From the NCBI GenBank assembly GCA_014376935.1, contig JACMQO010000134.1:1-42705 (forward strand): a stretch of 42,705 nucleotides of DNA, given 5' to 3'. How positions within the stretch are numbered: the first letter of the stretch is position 1; each line of letters opens with the position of its first letter. A program made the position numbers and the translations under genes. A model generated the notes under the pieces. It was given only the letters and a program-made list of their open reading frames with translations. It was not told the origin of the DNA and searched no databases. The stretch is from Bdellovibrio sp. GTDB lineage: Bacteria; Bdellovibrionota; Bdellovibrionia; Bdellovibrionales; Bdellovibrionaceae. Shown one piece after another: positions 32,793 to 42,322 of this stretch.

Positions 32793-33908
32793 TTAACGGA
32801 TGTAAACTTCTTTTAACGTTGTATATGAACGGCTTGATTTACCCGGATGACGTTGTTTTAGTTTTCCGATCGTAGCGATACGCTCTTCAGCTAAACGATC
32901 TGCCGCCAAATGCGTTCCAATATTGTCACGTTTAGAAATTTCGAAAACTTTTTTAACATTGTCGTAAACTTTTTTTGTTTTATCAAAAGCGCGTTCCGGA
33001 GCATAACCTTCTAACTCAACAAACACGTTCATCAATCCACCGGCATTTACAACGTAATCTGGAGCATACAAAATGCCCAATTCACGCAGCTGATCACCGT
33101 GCTTAGCTGTCGCTAATTGGTTGTTCGCACCACCAGCAATGATTTTACATTTAAAGTTAGCAATCGTTTGATCATTAACAACAGCACCCATCGCACAAGG
33201 TGATTGGATATCACACTCAATCCCTAAGATTTGATCCGGACCTACAACCGCAACACCATATTTATCGTGATGCATTTTTACGCGGGATTGGTCGATATCA
33301 GCAATCGTAACAACAGCGCCCTCTTCAACTAAGTACTTCACTAAGTTTGAACCAACGTTACCTAAACCTTGAACCGCAATACGCATTCCTTTTAAAGAAT
33401 CTGTATTAAACTTTTCACTGGCTGCAGCTTTGATTCCCATCAACACGCCATGAGCCGTGTACGGTGACGGATCTCCAGATCCGCCGAAATCTTTTGGAAT
33501 ACCCGTTACAAACGGAGACTCCATGTAGATTTGTTCCATGTCGCCCACGGATGTTCCAACATCTTCAGCGGTGATGTACCGACCATTTAAAGAATTTACG
33601 AACTGACCAAAGGCACGAAATAGTCCTTCAGACTTTTGAGTTTTTGAATCGCCGATGATAACAGCTTTTCCGCCACCTAGATTAAGACCTGCGGCCGCCG
33701 CTTTGTAAGTCATACCTTTTGATAAGCGAAGAACGTCGACTAAAGCTTCTTCTTCAGTTTTATAATTGAACATACGAGTTCCACCCAACGCTGGCCCCAA
33801 AGCTGTGTTGTGAATGGCAATAATGGCTTTTAAACCGACAGATTTATCTTGGCAAAATACGACTTGTTCGTGATCGCCGTGCTGACTGATCAATTCGAAT
33901 GGACCCAC
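32793..33908 (-). CDS. Leucine (branched-chain amino acid) dehydrogenase
   Basis: This 371-residue NAD-dependent enzyme of the Glu/Leu/Phe/Val dehydrogenase family deaminates branched-chain amino acids to keto acids. Lys69 ([11 protein letters not shown]) and Lys81 (LGGGKAVI) correspond to the substrate-binding and catalytic lysines, and [13 protein letters not shown] is the NAD-binding Rossmann loop. ALGGTRMF and the length near 364 match leucine dehydrogenase. In a cell living on protein this would feed branched-chain carbon into lipid synthesis, which is inference. It heads the minus-strand run with yfgM and bamB; ribosome binding site AAGGAG is just upstream. Confidence 0.92.
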   Translation of the reverse strand: MGPFELISQHGDHEQVVFCQDKSVGLKAIIAIHNTALGPALGGTRMFNYKTEEEALVDVLRLSKGMTYKAAAAGLNLGGGKAVIIGDSKTQKSEGLFRAFGQFVNSLNGRYITAEDVGTSVGDMEQIYMESPFVTGIPKDFGGSGDPSPYTAHGVLMGIKAAASEKFNTDSLKGMRIAVQGLGNVGSNLVKYLVEEGAVVTIADIDQSRVKMHHDKYGVAVVGPDQILGIECDIQSPCAMGAVVNDQTIANFKCKIIAGGANNQLATAKHGDQLRELGILYAPDYVVNAGGLMNVFVELEGYAPERAFDKTKKVYDNVKKVFEISKRDNIGTHLAADRLAEERIATIGKLKQRHPGKSSRSYTTLKEVYIR

Positions 33909-34060
33909 TGGATACTCCTTTTAAACACCGAAAGTAATGATTTACTAAATGATGTCAAAGTGTTGCAGATTTAAGGTAAAAGACTAGCTGTTACACTTCG
34001 CGACACATAAAAACAATTTTGCTTGTTTTTAAGAAATAATCCGGACCAAAGCTCGACTGC

Positions 34061-34094
34061 AAAAAAAAAGGCTGACTTCGAAGTCAGCCTTTTT
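34061..34094. terminator. Bidirectional rho-independent terminator
   Basis: A perfect 24-base palindrome, AAGGCTGACTT-CG-AAGTCAGCCTT, is flanked by an A-run on the left and a T-run on the right. On the minus strand it ends the small exported protein gene at 34118-34435, 24 bases upstream. Confidence 0.92.
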
Positions 34095-34117
34095 AAGTTC
34101 AAAATAAAAACAAAAAA

Positions 34118-34435
34118 CTACTCGGCCGAATCCACTTCGACAGCTAAACGTTTTTGCGCCTGTTTTTCAGAGGCACGGTGATAGTCTTTTTCTTTAGAAA
34201 AAGTTAAAAAGCTTTTTTTCGTCGGCGCATTAATTGTGCTTGAAGAATCAACTAAAAATCGTTCACGCGTTTCTTTTTGAACGGCAACTTGAGTGTCTTT
34301 CATATTTTCAGTCAATGAAGCATGAAGATCATTCTGGGCCTTCGAATTTTCTTCGATCAGGTCATTGAAATCGCTTAATTTAGCATTCGCGTTTAAAACA
34401 AAACCTAAAGTTAATACCATTAAAATTGCTTTCAT
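34118..34435 (-). CDS. Small exported hypothetical protein
   Basis: This 105-residue protein has a short signal peptide (MKAILMVLTLGFVLNANA) and a charged, helical mature part rich in Glu, Lys, Ser and Thr, with no Cys. No family is recognised. GGAGG lies five bases before the start and a strong terminator follows the stop, so it is a single well-expressed-looking unit. Confidence 0.72.
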   Translation of the reverse strand: MKAILMVLTLGFVLNANAKLSDFNDLIEENSKAQNDLHASLTENMKDTQVAVQKETRERFLVDSSSTINAPTKKSFLTFSKEKDYHRASEKQAQKRLAVEVDSAE

Positions 34436-34623
34436 AAAGGCCTCCGAAAAGGGGATGGGTTCTATACCCTAGAATAAAGCAAGGCCTAGGCCATAAGCCT
34501 TTACGATCAACCCGTCTATACGTGATTAAAGCGACTCAGAATAAGACGCTGTCCAAACTTTAAACGATTTGAGCCTTAAGTTGTTAGCTTGGACTTTTCT
34601 CTTAATTTACGCTAAACCAAGCT

Positions 34624-35220
34624 ATGAAAACTTTTTTTACGACTCAAATTTATCAAAAAAAAATCAACTTTGATTTGTCCGACTTGACCACCGAAATCCA
34701 ACAAATTCAAAACATGGATACAGCTGGAAAAGCCTGGTCAAAGCAAAATTATAAAAAAGGTTACACGTCATATAGTTCGATAGATCAACTGCACCAAATG
34801 TCCTCGACTTTTTCAGATTTACAGAAAAAAATTGATCGCCATGTCAGCCATTATTTAAAAGATTTGGATTACGTATCCACGTTAAAGAATTTGAAGATGA
34901 CAAACTGCTGGGTGAACGTCATGCCTAAGGGGGCTCAACACACGGCTCACCTTCACCCGCATTCCGTGATTAGCGGCACTTTTTACGTTTCGATCCCCAA
35001 AGGCGCCAGCGCGATCAAATTCGAAGATCCACGCCTAGCGCAATTTATGAACGCCCCTTTAGTTAAAGAGCAAGCGAAGTTATTTAATCGACGCTTTGTC
35101 AGCCTACAGCCAAACCCAAGTGACGTGATTCTATTCGAAAGCTGGCTCAAACATGAAGTTCCTACAAACGAAACAGCACAACCCAGAATCAGCATCAGCT
35201 TTAATTACGGTTGGGTGTAG
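34624..35220 (+). CDS. 2OG-Fe(II) oxygenase superfamily protein (TIGR02466-like)
   Basis: This 198-residue protein has TNCWVNVMPKGAQHTAHLHPHSVISGTFYVS, then IKFEDPR, then DVILFESWLKHEVPTNETAQPRISISFNY. The pattern of first His cluster, distal His and Arg on a C-terminal strand fits the TIGR02466 branch of 2-oxoglutarate/Fe(II) oxygenases. The exact metal ligands cannot be fixed without structure, and the substrate is unknown. It stands alone, 52 bases before yceD. No clear ribosome binding site is seen; the ATG is the only sensible start. Confidence 0.85.
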   Translation: MKTFFTTQIYQKKINFDLSDLTTEIQQIQNMDTAGKAWSKQNYKKGYTSYSSIDQLHQMSSTFSDLQKKIDRHVSHYLKDLDYVSTLKNLKMTNCWVNVMPKGAQHTAHLHPHSVISGTFYVSIPKGASAIKFEDPRLAQFMNAPLVKEQAKLFNRRFVSLQPNPSDVILFESWLKHEVPTNETAQPRISISFNYGWV

Positions 35221-35272
35221 CGCCCAAGTGTTCATTTGACGCGAAAGCCTTTTTTAGATACATTTCGCGTCT

Positions 35273-35830
35273 ATGAAAATAAAACTAAACGAGATCCCTG
35301 AAGAAGGCCGCAATTACGAATTTACTCGCGAAACGGGCGAATTGAATTTGGCTTTAGCCGATGTCATCGGCGACGAGTCTTTTAACATTCAAATGTTCAT
35401 CAAACCCCTGAACACCAAAGATTTTATGCTAACGGGTCATATCAAAACGCGCACCGAAGAGAACTGCTCACGATGCGGCGATACGTTTAAGTTTGCTTTA
35501 AACAAAAAAATTAAAGAGATTTTAATTCCTAAACAAGAAATGGACCGCACCGGTAAATACATCAAATCTTCGGTGGCCGTTTCTGAAACTGACGATAATG
35601 ACGCAGCCGTTGTGGAGTACGAACAAAATCAATTCGACGTGGGCGAGTTTCTTCATGAATCCATCGCGATCGACGTGCCTTTTGCACCGATGCCAGAGAC
35701 AAAACCGAACGGCGATTGCATTTTGTGCGATAAACCGGCGAACAAAACTTTATTAATTTATGATGAGAACTTAAGCGTTGAGAGAAAACAAAGCCCTTTC
35801 GAAAGCTTAAAAAATATAAAATTGAATTAA
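35273..35830 (+). CDS. yceD: DUF177 protein YceD
   Basis: This 185-residue YceD/DUF177 family protein is the usual neighbour of rpmF and is implicated in 23S rRNA/large-subunit maturation. The family signature is TRTEENCSRCGDTFKF near residues 60-75; a second pair CILCDKP near 148-154 makes a possible metal-binding set of four Cys. The acidic central stretch (ETDDNDAAVVEYEQ) is typical. It precedes rpmF by 58 bases and starts the fatty acid synthesis block. Confidence 0.92.
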   Translation: MKIKLNEIPEEGRNYEFTRETGELNLALADVIGDESFNIQMFIKPLNTKDFMLTGHIKTRTEENCSRCGDTFKFALNKKIKEILIPKQEMDRTGKYIKSSVAVSETDDNDAAVVEYEQNQFDVGEFLHESIAIDVPFAPMPETKPNGDCILCDKPANKTLLIYDENLSVERKQSPFESLKNIKLN

Positions 35831-35888
35831 TTATTGATTTTATGTAAACCTTACAGCATCCTTAACATCTTTTTTTACGGAGAATAAA

Positions 35889-36083
35889 ATGCCTACACCC
35901 AAGAAGAAAACCTCGAAGTCTCGTCGCGATATGAGAAGATCACATGACGGATTATCAGCTCCAGCAATGGCTGTTGATAAAAAATCTGGCGAATTAGTTC
36001 GTCCACACGTTGCTTTTAAAGCAGCTGATGGCGCCCTTTACTACAAAGGGAAGCAAATTAGCGCGGCTAAAGCTAAAAAATAA
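35889..36083 (+). CDS. rpmF: 50S ribosomal protein L32
   Basis: This 64-residue basic ribosomal protein has the family start [22 protein letters not shown]. Many L32 proteins carry a four-Cys zinc site; this one has no Cys and is of the Cys-free type. GGAG is present before the ATG. The stop is two bases before fabH, so synthesis of the two is tightly coupled. Confidence 0.96.
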   Translation: MPTPKKKTSKSRRDMRRSHDGLSAPAMAVDKKSGELVRPHVAFKAADGALYYKGKQISAAKAKK

Positions 36084-36085
36084 TT

Positions 36086-37075
36086 ATGTTTTTTCGCTCT
36101 AAAGTAGCTGGTGTTGGATCTTTTCTTCCGGAAAAGGTTCTAACTAACTACGATCTTGAGAAAATGGTTGATACCTCGCACGACTGGATCCTTCAGCGTA
36201 CAGGTATCGAGCGTCGTCATGTCGTTGACGAAAATGAAGGCACGTCGGATCTTTGTGTCCGCGCGGCCAACAACGCCCTTAAAGACGCCAATATGACAGT
36301 CGATCAAATCGACTTGATTATGGTAGCGACCGTTACCCCTGATTACAAAATGCCAGCGTGTGCCTGTTTAGTTCAAGCTAAACTGGGTGCTAAGAATATT
36401 ATGGCTTTTGATATCAATGCGGCTTGCTCAGGATTTATCTACGGCCTTTTCATTGCTGATCAGTTTATCAAAACTGGCGCGTACAAAAATATCTTAGTTA
36501 TCGGTGCCGAAAATCTAACGCGTCTTTTAAATTACAAGGACCGCGACACCTGCATTCTATTCGGCGATGGCGCCGGCGCATTTATTTTAAGTCAAACCTC
36601 GGCCACAGATGAGAACTATTTAATGACAGCTCATGCCCACGCTGAAGGAGCTCACGCCGAATTACTTTGGTCTAAGGGCGGCGGCACTCGCTACCCGATC
36701 TCTCAACAAGTTCTTGATGACGGATCTCATTACATGCAAATGAAGGGTAAAGAGATCTTTAAAAATGCGACACGCACAATGGCGACGGCCTGCAAAGAAG
36801 CCTTAGCAGCCATCAACAAAACGGCGGCTGACATTGACTGGATCGTTCCTCACCAAGCAAACCTTCGTATCACTGAAGCTGTGGCTAACCAATTTGATTT
36901 TCCGATGGCAAGAATTGTTTCAACGGTCCACGAAACCGGAAATACTTCGGCGGCCTCAATCCCCATCGCTTTTGACATGGCTTACAAAGATGGACGCATC
37001 AAGCGCGGACAACTTATTTTATTAACGGCCTTCGGTGCGGGTTTGACTTCAGGCTCGGCCATTCTTAGATTCTAA
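36086..37075 (+). CDS. fabH: 3-oxoacyl-ACP synthase III
   Basis: This 329-residue enzyme condenses acetyl-CoA with malonyl-ACP to start fatty acid synthesis. The catalytic triad is visible: Cys114 in NAACSGFIYG, His in VPHQANLRI and Asn in TGNTSAAS. GIERRHVVDENEGTSDL is the family N-terminal signature and length is normal. It begins two bases after rpmF. In many bacteria plsX lies between rpmF and fabH; it is missing here. A hairpin with a T-run follows, 35 bases after the stop. Confidence 0.97.
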   Translation: MFFRSKVAGVGSFLPEKVLTNYDLEKMVDTSHDWILQRTGIERRHVVDENEGTSDLCVRAANNALKDANMTVDQIDLIMVATVTPDYKMPACACLVQAKLGAKNIMAFDINAACSGFIYGLFIADQFIKTGAYKNILVIGAENLTRLLNYKDRDTCILFGDGAGAFILSQTSATDENYLMTAHAHAEGAHAELLWSKGGGTRYPISQQVLDDGSHYMQMKGKEIFKNATRTMATACKEALAAINKTAADIDWIVPHQANLRITEAVANQFDFPMARIVSTVHETGNTSAASIPIAFDMAYKDGRIKRGQLILLTAFGAGLTSGSAILRF

Positions 37076-37109
37076 TCGAACAATTTGGTTTACATTTTAT
37101 TTAAACAAT

Positions 37110-37138
37110 AAAAAACAACGTCGCTAACGTTGTTTTTT
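37110..37138 (+). terminator. Rho-independent terminator between fabH and fabD
   Basis: The stem AAAAACAACGT/ACGTTGTTTTT with a 5-base loop ends in a T-run. It lies inside an otherwise continuous fab cluster, so it should end or attenuate the yceD-rpmF-fabH transcript and leave fabD onward to its own or read-through transcription. The U-tract is formed by the stem's own T-run, and the stem is AT-rich, so it may be leaky. Confidence 0.75.
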
Positions 37139-37166
37139 AATTCATAGAAAGAAACTTGGAGTCTTT

Positions 37167-38126
37167 ATGCTGACTTTTGTTTTTCCCGGTCAAGGTAGTC
37201 AATCTGTTGGAATGGGTGATTTCCTTTATAAAGAATTTAAAATTTGTCGCGATATTTTCGATGAGGCTTCAGAGGCGATCAATGTCGATCTTAAAAAGTT
37301 ATGTTTCACAGGATCTGAATCAGATTTAGCTTTAACTGAAAATACCCAGCCTGCTTTGCTGACCGTCTCTACGGCAACCGCAAGAGTCTTGACCACTGAA
37401 TTTGGAATCGTTCCGCAGGCTACTGCCGGCCATTCTATTGGTGAATATGCCAGCTTCGTTTTAGGATCAGTTATTTCTTTTAGTGATGCCGTAAAAGCGG
37501 TGAAATTGCGCGGTCAAGCGATGCAGTCCGCTGTACCTGTTGGGCAAGGTGGAATGATCGCTACGTTAGGATTAAACGAAGAACAAGTTCAATTTTTATG
37601 TCAATGGGCGTGCAAGGAATCAGGATTTTCTCCGTTATCGCCGGCCAATTTTAACTGCGACGGACAAATCGTCATCAGCGGAAACGCAAATGCTTTAAAC
37701 TGGTTGAAAGAGAATTTTAAACCAGAAATTTTACCCGGCGAAGCTAAACGGGTTAAATTGATTCCGTTGCAAGTATCAGCTCCTTTTCACTGTGAAATGA
37801 TGAAACCAGCCCAAGACAAAATGGCGGCTTTTTTTGAAACAATTCAAGTTAAAAACTCAACATTACCAATTGTTCAAAATATTCACGCTAAACCTGAAAC
37901 TGACGCCAACACGTTAAAGAAAAATATTATTTTACAAGTCTCGGGCGCGGTTAAATGGACGCAAACTGTGCAGCAATTGAAAGAAATGAACATGTCGCAG
38001 ATTATTGAATGCGGGAACGGCTCGGTTCTTAAGGGTCTATTTAAGAAAAGTGATGCTGAGTTTTTTAAAGTATTCTCTACGAACTCTTTAGAAGATTTGA
38101 ACGCGTTATCTCAATTTAAAAAATAA
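37167..38126 (+). CDS. fabD: Malonyl-CoA:ACP transacylase
   Basis: This 319-residue enzyme moves malonyl from CoA to the acyl carrier protein. The N-terminal VFPGQGSQSVGMG, nucleophile Ser90 in GHSIGEYAS, Arg in KLRGQAMQ and His in SAPFHCEMM are all present. Length is normal. A ribosome binding site (CTTGGAG) precedes it, and a terminator-like hairpin separates it from fabH. Confidence 0.97.
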   Translation: MLTFVFPGQGSQSVGMGDFLYKEFKICRDIFDEASEAINVDLKKLCFTGSESDLALTENTQPALLTVSTATARVLTTEFGIVPQATAGHSIGEYASFVLGSVISFSDAVKAVKLRGQAMQSAVPVGQGGMIATLGLNEEQVQFLCQWACKESGFSPLSPANFNCDGQIVISGNANALNWLKENFKPEILPGEAKRVKLIPLQVSAPFHCEMMKPAQDKMAAFFETIQVKNSTLPIVQNIHAKPETDANTLKKNIILQVSGAVKWTQTVQQLKEMNMSQIIECGNGSVLKGLFKKSDAEFFKVFSTNSLEDLNALSQFKK

Positions 38127-38194
38127 TGCATCGCAATCATTTTGAATAAAAATCCTTGAGCTAAAACTCTAGTTCGGTCATCGTGCTTAACTGA

Positions 38195-38944
38195 ATGAAA
38201 ACACATGATTTGTCAGGCAAAAAAATTTTTGTTACAGGCGGAAGCCGTGGTATCGGCTCAGCGATTGTTAAACACTTGGCTGAACTGGGTGCAACTGTTT
38301 GTTTTACTTACTCTTCAAATGAAGCTTCGGCTGCCGAACTTGCGAAGTCATTACCTGGCACAGGTCATTTCTTTTTAAAGCTAGATATTTCAAATGAAGC
38401 TAATGTTGAACAAGTCGCATCTGAAATTATAGCAAAATGGCAAACGGTCGACGGCGTCGTCAACAATGCGGGCATCACCAAAGATCAATTGATCTTAAGA
38501 ATGAAGTCTGAAGATTTCACGAACGTGATTCAAACAAATTTAACCGGATCATTTCTAATCACGAAAGCTTTTAGCAAAGTGATGTTAAAAGCGCGCGCGG
38601 GATCATTCGTTAATATTTCATCTGTGATTGGATCACTGGGTAACGCTGGTCAATCGAACTACGCTGCTAGTAAGGGTGGGCTTGAGGCCTTTACGAAATC
38701 GGTGGCTTTAGAACTTGCTTCACGTGGCATTCGTGCGAATTGCGTAGCTCCTGGGTACATCAAAAGTGACATGACGGCCGCGTTATCAGAAGATCAGCTG
38801 AAAAGCTTTTCGGAAAAAATTCCATTAAGCCGCCCCGGAGAGGGCCATGAAGTTGCCAGTGCTGTGGCTTTTTTGCTAAGCGATTCGGCATCTTACATTA
38901 CTGGTCAAACGCTACACGTAAATGGTGGAATGTATTTAAATTAG
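38195..38944 (+). CDS. fabG: 3-oxoacyl-ACP reductase
   Basis: This 249-residue short-chain dehydrogenase reduces 3-oxoacyl-ACP with NADPH. TGGSRGIG at residues 14-21 binds the cofactor, NNAG is at 90-93, and the catalytic set is Ser142/143, Tyr156 and Lys160 (SNYAASK). The C-terminal ITGQTLHVNGGMY is the FabG ending. It is followed by acpP after 65 bases. Confidence 0.96.
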   Translation: MKTHDLSGKKIFVTGGSRGIGSAIVKHLAELGATVCFTYSSNEASAAELAKSLPGTGHFFLKLDISNEANVEQVASEIIAKWQTVDGVVNNAGITKDQLILRMKSEDFTNVIQTNLTGSFLITKAFSKVMLKARAGSFVNISSVIGSLGNAGQSNYAASKGGLEAFTKSVALELASRGIRANCVAPGYIKSDMTAALSEDQLKSFSEKIPLSRPGEGHEVASAVAFLLSDSASYITGQTLHVNGGMYLN

Positions 38945-39009
38945 TAGTTATATATAAGACTTAATTTTTAAAAATAAATTTGAAAAAAAACGACTAAAGG
39001 AGATTTTAA

Positions 39010-39246
39010 ATGTCAGTAAACGCAAAAGTAAAAGACATCATCGTAGAACAACTTGGTGTAGATCCAGAAAAAGTAAAATCAGAAGCTTCATTTGTTGATG
39101 ATTTAGGTGCTGATAGCCTTGATATCGTAGAATTAGTAATGGCGATGGAAGAAGAATTCGATCTTGAAATTCCAGACGAAGACGCTGAAAAATTAAAAAC
39201 TGTTAACGACGTGCAAACTTACTTAGCCTCTAAAGGCAAAGCGTAG
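39010..39246 (+). CDS. acpP: Acyl carrier protein
   Basis: This 78-residue acidic carrier protein holds growing acyl chains. Ser36 in [10 protein letters not shown] is the site for the phosphopantetheine arm. AAAGGAG lies eight bases before the ATG, the strongest ribosome binding site in the block, fitting the high level at which ACP is needed. It is eight bases from the fabF start. Confidence 0.98.
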   Translation: MSVNAKVKDIIVEQLGVDPEKVKSEASFVDDLGADSLDIVELVMAMEEEFDLEIPDEDAEKLKTVNDVQTYLASKGKA

Positions 39247-39253
39247 TTTGACT

Positions 39254-40510
39254 ATGAATAAGCCCAACGGACAAAAACGAGTTGTAATAACTGGGGTCGG
39301 CGCAGTCTCACCTCTTGGGCTTACTTTATCTGAATCTTGGTCTGGTGCCCTTAAGGGACAATCAGGCATCGCAAATATTACTAAATTCGACGCTTCAAAT
39401 TACGATGTGAAATTTGCCGGCGAAGTTAAAAATTTCTCTGCCGACACTTACGTTGAAAAAAAAGAACAGAAAAAAATGGATCTTTTTATTCAATACGCTA
39501 TTGCCACAACAAAAATGGCTTTAGATCAATCTGGACTTAAAATCACCGATGAAAACGCAGACCGCGTTGGTGTATTTATTGGTTCTGGCATGGGTGGCCT
39601 TCCTTTTATCGAAGAACAACATTCGAAATTAGTTGAAAAAGGTCCATCACGTGTATCCCCTTTCTTTATTCCATCTGTTATTTCAAATTTAGCTCCGGGT
39701 TGGGTTTCGATTCTATTCGGCGCTAAAGGCCCTAGTTTTACTTTAACTTCAGCCTGCGCGACCGGCGTTCATTCGATCGGTGAAGCTTACAATTACATTC
39801 GCTTCGGCTTAGCTGATGTCATCATCGCGGGTGGTTCAGAATCGACAGTTAGTCCAATGGCTTTAGCTGGTTTCGGAAACATGCGTGCACTATCAACCCG
39901 AAATGATAGCCCAACCGAAGCGTCTCGACCTTGGGATAAAGACCGTAACGGTTTTGTTTTAGGTGAAGGCGCTGCGACTTTTATCGTTGAATCATTAGAG
40001 GGCGCGCAAAAGCGCGGAGCTAAAATTCTATGTGAAATTTCTGGTTACGGTGCGTCTTCAGATGCGTATCATATTACTTCCCCTGATCCTGAGGGACGCG
40101 GTTTCGTATCGGCGATGACGAATGCGTTAAAAGATGCGCAGTTAAAGCCAACAGATATTCAGTATATCAATGCTCATGGCACGAGTACTCCGATGGGTGA
40201 CCCATTAGAGTCATTAGCTGTTAAAAAAATTATGGGCGACCAAGCGAAAAACGTTTGGATCTCTTCAACAAAATCAATGACGGGTCATTTACTTGGTGCG
40301 GCCGGCGCGATCGAATCTGCTTTCTGCGTGATGAGTTTAGTGGATCAAATCGTTCCTCCAACAATTAATCTGCATTCGCCAAGTCCTGATTGCGATTTGG
40401 ATTACGTTCCGAACAAAGCGCGCGATGGTAAAATTCAACACGTCATGAATAACTCGTTTGGTTTCGGCGGCACGAACAGCTGTTTAGTTTTCTCAAAATA
40501 CAATGGCTAA
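39254..40510 (+). CDS. fabF: 3-oxoacyl-ACP synthase II
   Basis: This 418-residue condensing enzyme elongates fatty acids. The nucleophile is Cys168 in TSACATGVHS, with the two His in NAHGTSTPMGD and STKSMTGHLLGAAG, and NNSFGFGGTNS as the C-terminal loop. The ATG at 39254 is chosen; a TTG at 39248 in the same frame, two bases after the acpP stop, is the alternative. No ribosome binding site of its own is seen, so it probably relies on translation of acpP. Confidence 0.97.
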   Translation: MNKPNGQKRVVITGVGAVSPLGLTLSESWSGALKGQSGIANITKFDASNYDVKFAGEVKNFSADTYVEKKEQKKMDLFIQYAIATTKMALDQSGLKITDENADRVGVFIGSGMGGLPFIEEQHSKLVEKGPSRVSPFFIPSVISNLAPGWVSILFGAKGPSFTLTSACATGVHSIGEAYNYIRFGLADVIIAGGSESTVSPMALAGFGNMRALSTRNDSPTEASRPWDKDRNGFVLGEGAATFIVESLEGAQKRGAKILCEISGYGASSDAYHITSPDPEGRGFVSAMTNALKDAQLKPTDIQYINAHGTSTPMGDPLESLAVKKIMGDQAKNVWISSTKSMTGHLLGAAGAIESAFCVMSLVDQIVPPTINLHSPSPDCDLDYVPNKARDGKIQHVMNNSFGFGGTNSCLVFSKYNG

Positions 40511-40584
40511 TGATTTTTAAAATCAAAGGTTTGTTTTTTCTTCATTGACCAACAATTGGCTTTTATAAAACTAAGGATTTTTTA

Positions 40585-41049
40585 ATGAATATTTATCTGG
40601 CTTCAGATCATGCTGGTTTTGAATTAAAAAACAAAGTACGTGATTTTCTAGAAACAGTGTTCGTGAAAGAAAAAAGAATTAGCGGCAAAGTAAACGTTTT
40701 AGATTTGGGACCACAGAATTTAGATTCTGTCGATTACCCTGATTTTGCCGATCTTGTCTGCCAACAATTAAAAAAGTCAGACACCGCGTTTGGAATTCTG
40801 ATTTGCGGGTCTGGCCAAGGTATGGTGATGCGAGCCAATAAATACCCATTCATTCGCGCCGCCCTTGTTTATAATGACGAAATCGCGAAATTAGCGCGTG
40901 AACATAATGATGCTAACGTAATATGCATTGGATCGCGCTTCTGTACGCCCGAAGATGCTAATGATTGGGTCAACGTTTTCTTACAAACGCCTTTTGCAGG
41001 CGGTCGCCATCAAACCAGAGTTGCAAAGATCGGGTCTGTGCTTTCATAA
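40585..41049 (+). CDS. rpiB: Ribose-5-phosphate isomerase B
   Basis: This 154-residue enzyme interconverts ribulose- and ribose-5-phosphate in the pentose pathway. The motif SDHAGFELK is at residues 7-15, the catalytic base region is Cys74 in ICGSGQGM, and [13 protein letters not shown] is the family signature near 115. Its place between fabF and glyA is conserved in several deltaproteobacterial relatives. The gene lies 75 bases after fabF. Confidence 0.95.
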   Translation: MNIYLASDHAGFELKNKVRDFLETVFVKEKRISGKVNVLDLGPQNLDSVDYPDFADLVCQQLKKSDTAFGILICGSGQGMVMRANKYPFIRAALVYNDEIAKLAREHNDANVICIGSRFCTPEDANDWVNVFLQTPFAGGRHQTRVAKIGSVLS

Positions 41050-41056
41050 TGAGGGC

Positions 41057-42322
41057 ATGACAAAACAATATTCGTTAAATACAGATCTTCAATCTGATCC
41101 CGAAATTTTTAACTTAATCCAACAAGAAACAACTCGTCAGCAAGACGGTCTCGAGATGATCGCGTCCGAGAACTACACGTCTCGTGCCGTGATGCAGGCG
41201 CAAGGTACAATCCTTACCAATAAGTATGCTGAAGGCTATCCCGGAAAGCGCTATTACGGCGGCTGTGAATTTGTCGATGGGGTTGAATCGATCGCCATCG
41301 AACGTTTAAAGAAATTATTTAATGCAGGCTTTGCGAACGTTCAACCTCACTCGGGTTCGAATGCGAATATGGGCGTTTACATGGCCGCACTGAAGCCCGG
41401 TGAAACGATCTTAGGAATGGATCTATCACATGGTGGCCATTTAACTCATGGAAGTCCAGTCAACTTCAGTGGCTTACTATTTAAGGCGACGTCTTATAAG
41501 TTGGATGAAAAAACAGGGTTACTTAATTACGATACCATTCGCGAAACCGCTTTAGAGGTCAAACCAAAATTAATTATTGCCGGCTACAGCGCTTACCCCC
41601 GCCACTTAGACTTTGCAAAATTTAAAGAAATTTCTGACCTTGTCGGCGCAACGTTATTGGTTGATATGGCGCACTTCGCGGGGCTTGTCGCTTCAGGACA
41701 TCACCAATCACCGATGCCTTACGCTGATTACGTGACATCAACGACGCATAAAACGTTACGCGGCCCACGCGGCGGAATTATTTTAACGAATTCAGAAGAA
41801 AAAGCTAAAATCATGAACTCGCGCATCTTTCCTGGAATTCAGGGCGGTCCGCTTGAACATGTGATTGCAGCGAAAGCGATCGCCTTCAAAGAAGCTTTAA
41901 AACCTGATTTCAAACAATACATCGATCAAGTTTTAAAAAATGCCAAGGCGTTAGCAGAAACTTTAACGTCTGAAGGTCTAAACCTTGTTACGGGCGGCAC
42001 CGACAATCATTTAATGTTAGTCGACCTTTCATTAAGTGAAAAATTTAAAGACATTACAGGTAAAGTGGCCGAGCACGCCTTAGACGAAGCCGGAATCACA
42101 GTTAATAAAAACACCGTGCCCGGCGAGAAAAGATCACCATTCACAACAAGCGGTATCCGTATCGGAACTCCGGCCTTAACGACTCGTGGAATGAAAGAGT
42201 CCGAAATGAAACAAATCGGAAAATGGATAAGCCACGTTTTAAAAAACACCGACAATGCCGACATCAAACATCAAGTTAAACAACAAGTGAAAGAGTTATG
42301 TCAAAATTTTCCAATTTACTAA
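41057..42322 (+). CDS. glyA: Serine hydroxymethyltransferase
   Basis: This 421-residue PLP enzyme converts serine and tetrahydrofolate to glycine and methylene-THF. The PLP-binding lysine is Lys232 in [14 protein letters not shown]; the [10 protein letters not shown] start signature and [10 protein letters not shown] are present. The ATG at 41057 follows GAGGG and fits family length. The frame is open further upstream to 40928 only because it overlaps rpiB. The 3' end overlaps the next gene by 25 bases. Confidence 0.97.
   Translation: MTKQYSLNTDLQSDPEIFNLIQQETTRQQDGLEMIASENYTSRAVMQAQGTILTNKYAEGYPGKRYYGGCEFVDGVESIAIERLKKLFNAGFANVQPHSGSNANMGVYMAALKPGETILGMDLSHGGHLTHGSPVNFSGLLFKATSYKLDEKTGLLNYDTIRETALEVKPKLIIAGYSAYPRHLDFAKFKEISDLVGATLLVDMAHFAGLVASGHHQSPMPYADYVTSTTHKTLRGPRGGIILTNSEEKAKIMNSRIFPGIQGGPLEHVIAAKAIAFKEALKPDFKQYIDQVLKNAKALAETLTSEGLNLVTGGTDNHLMLVDLSLSEKFKDITGKVAEHALDEAGITVNKNTVPGEKRSPFTTSGIRIGTPALTTRGMKESEMKQIGKWISHVLKNTDNADIKHQVKQQVKELCQNFPIY

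Noticed and set aside
40928-41056. Upstream extension of the glyA frame
   Set aside because: It lies entirely inside rpiB in another frame. Family length and GAGGG before 41057 support the ATG there.
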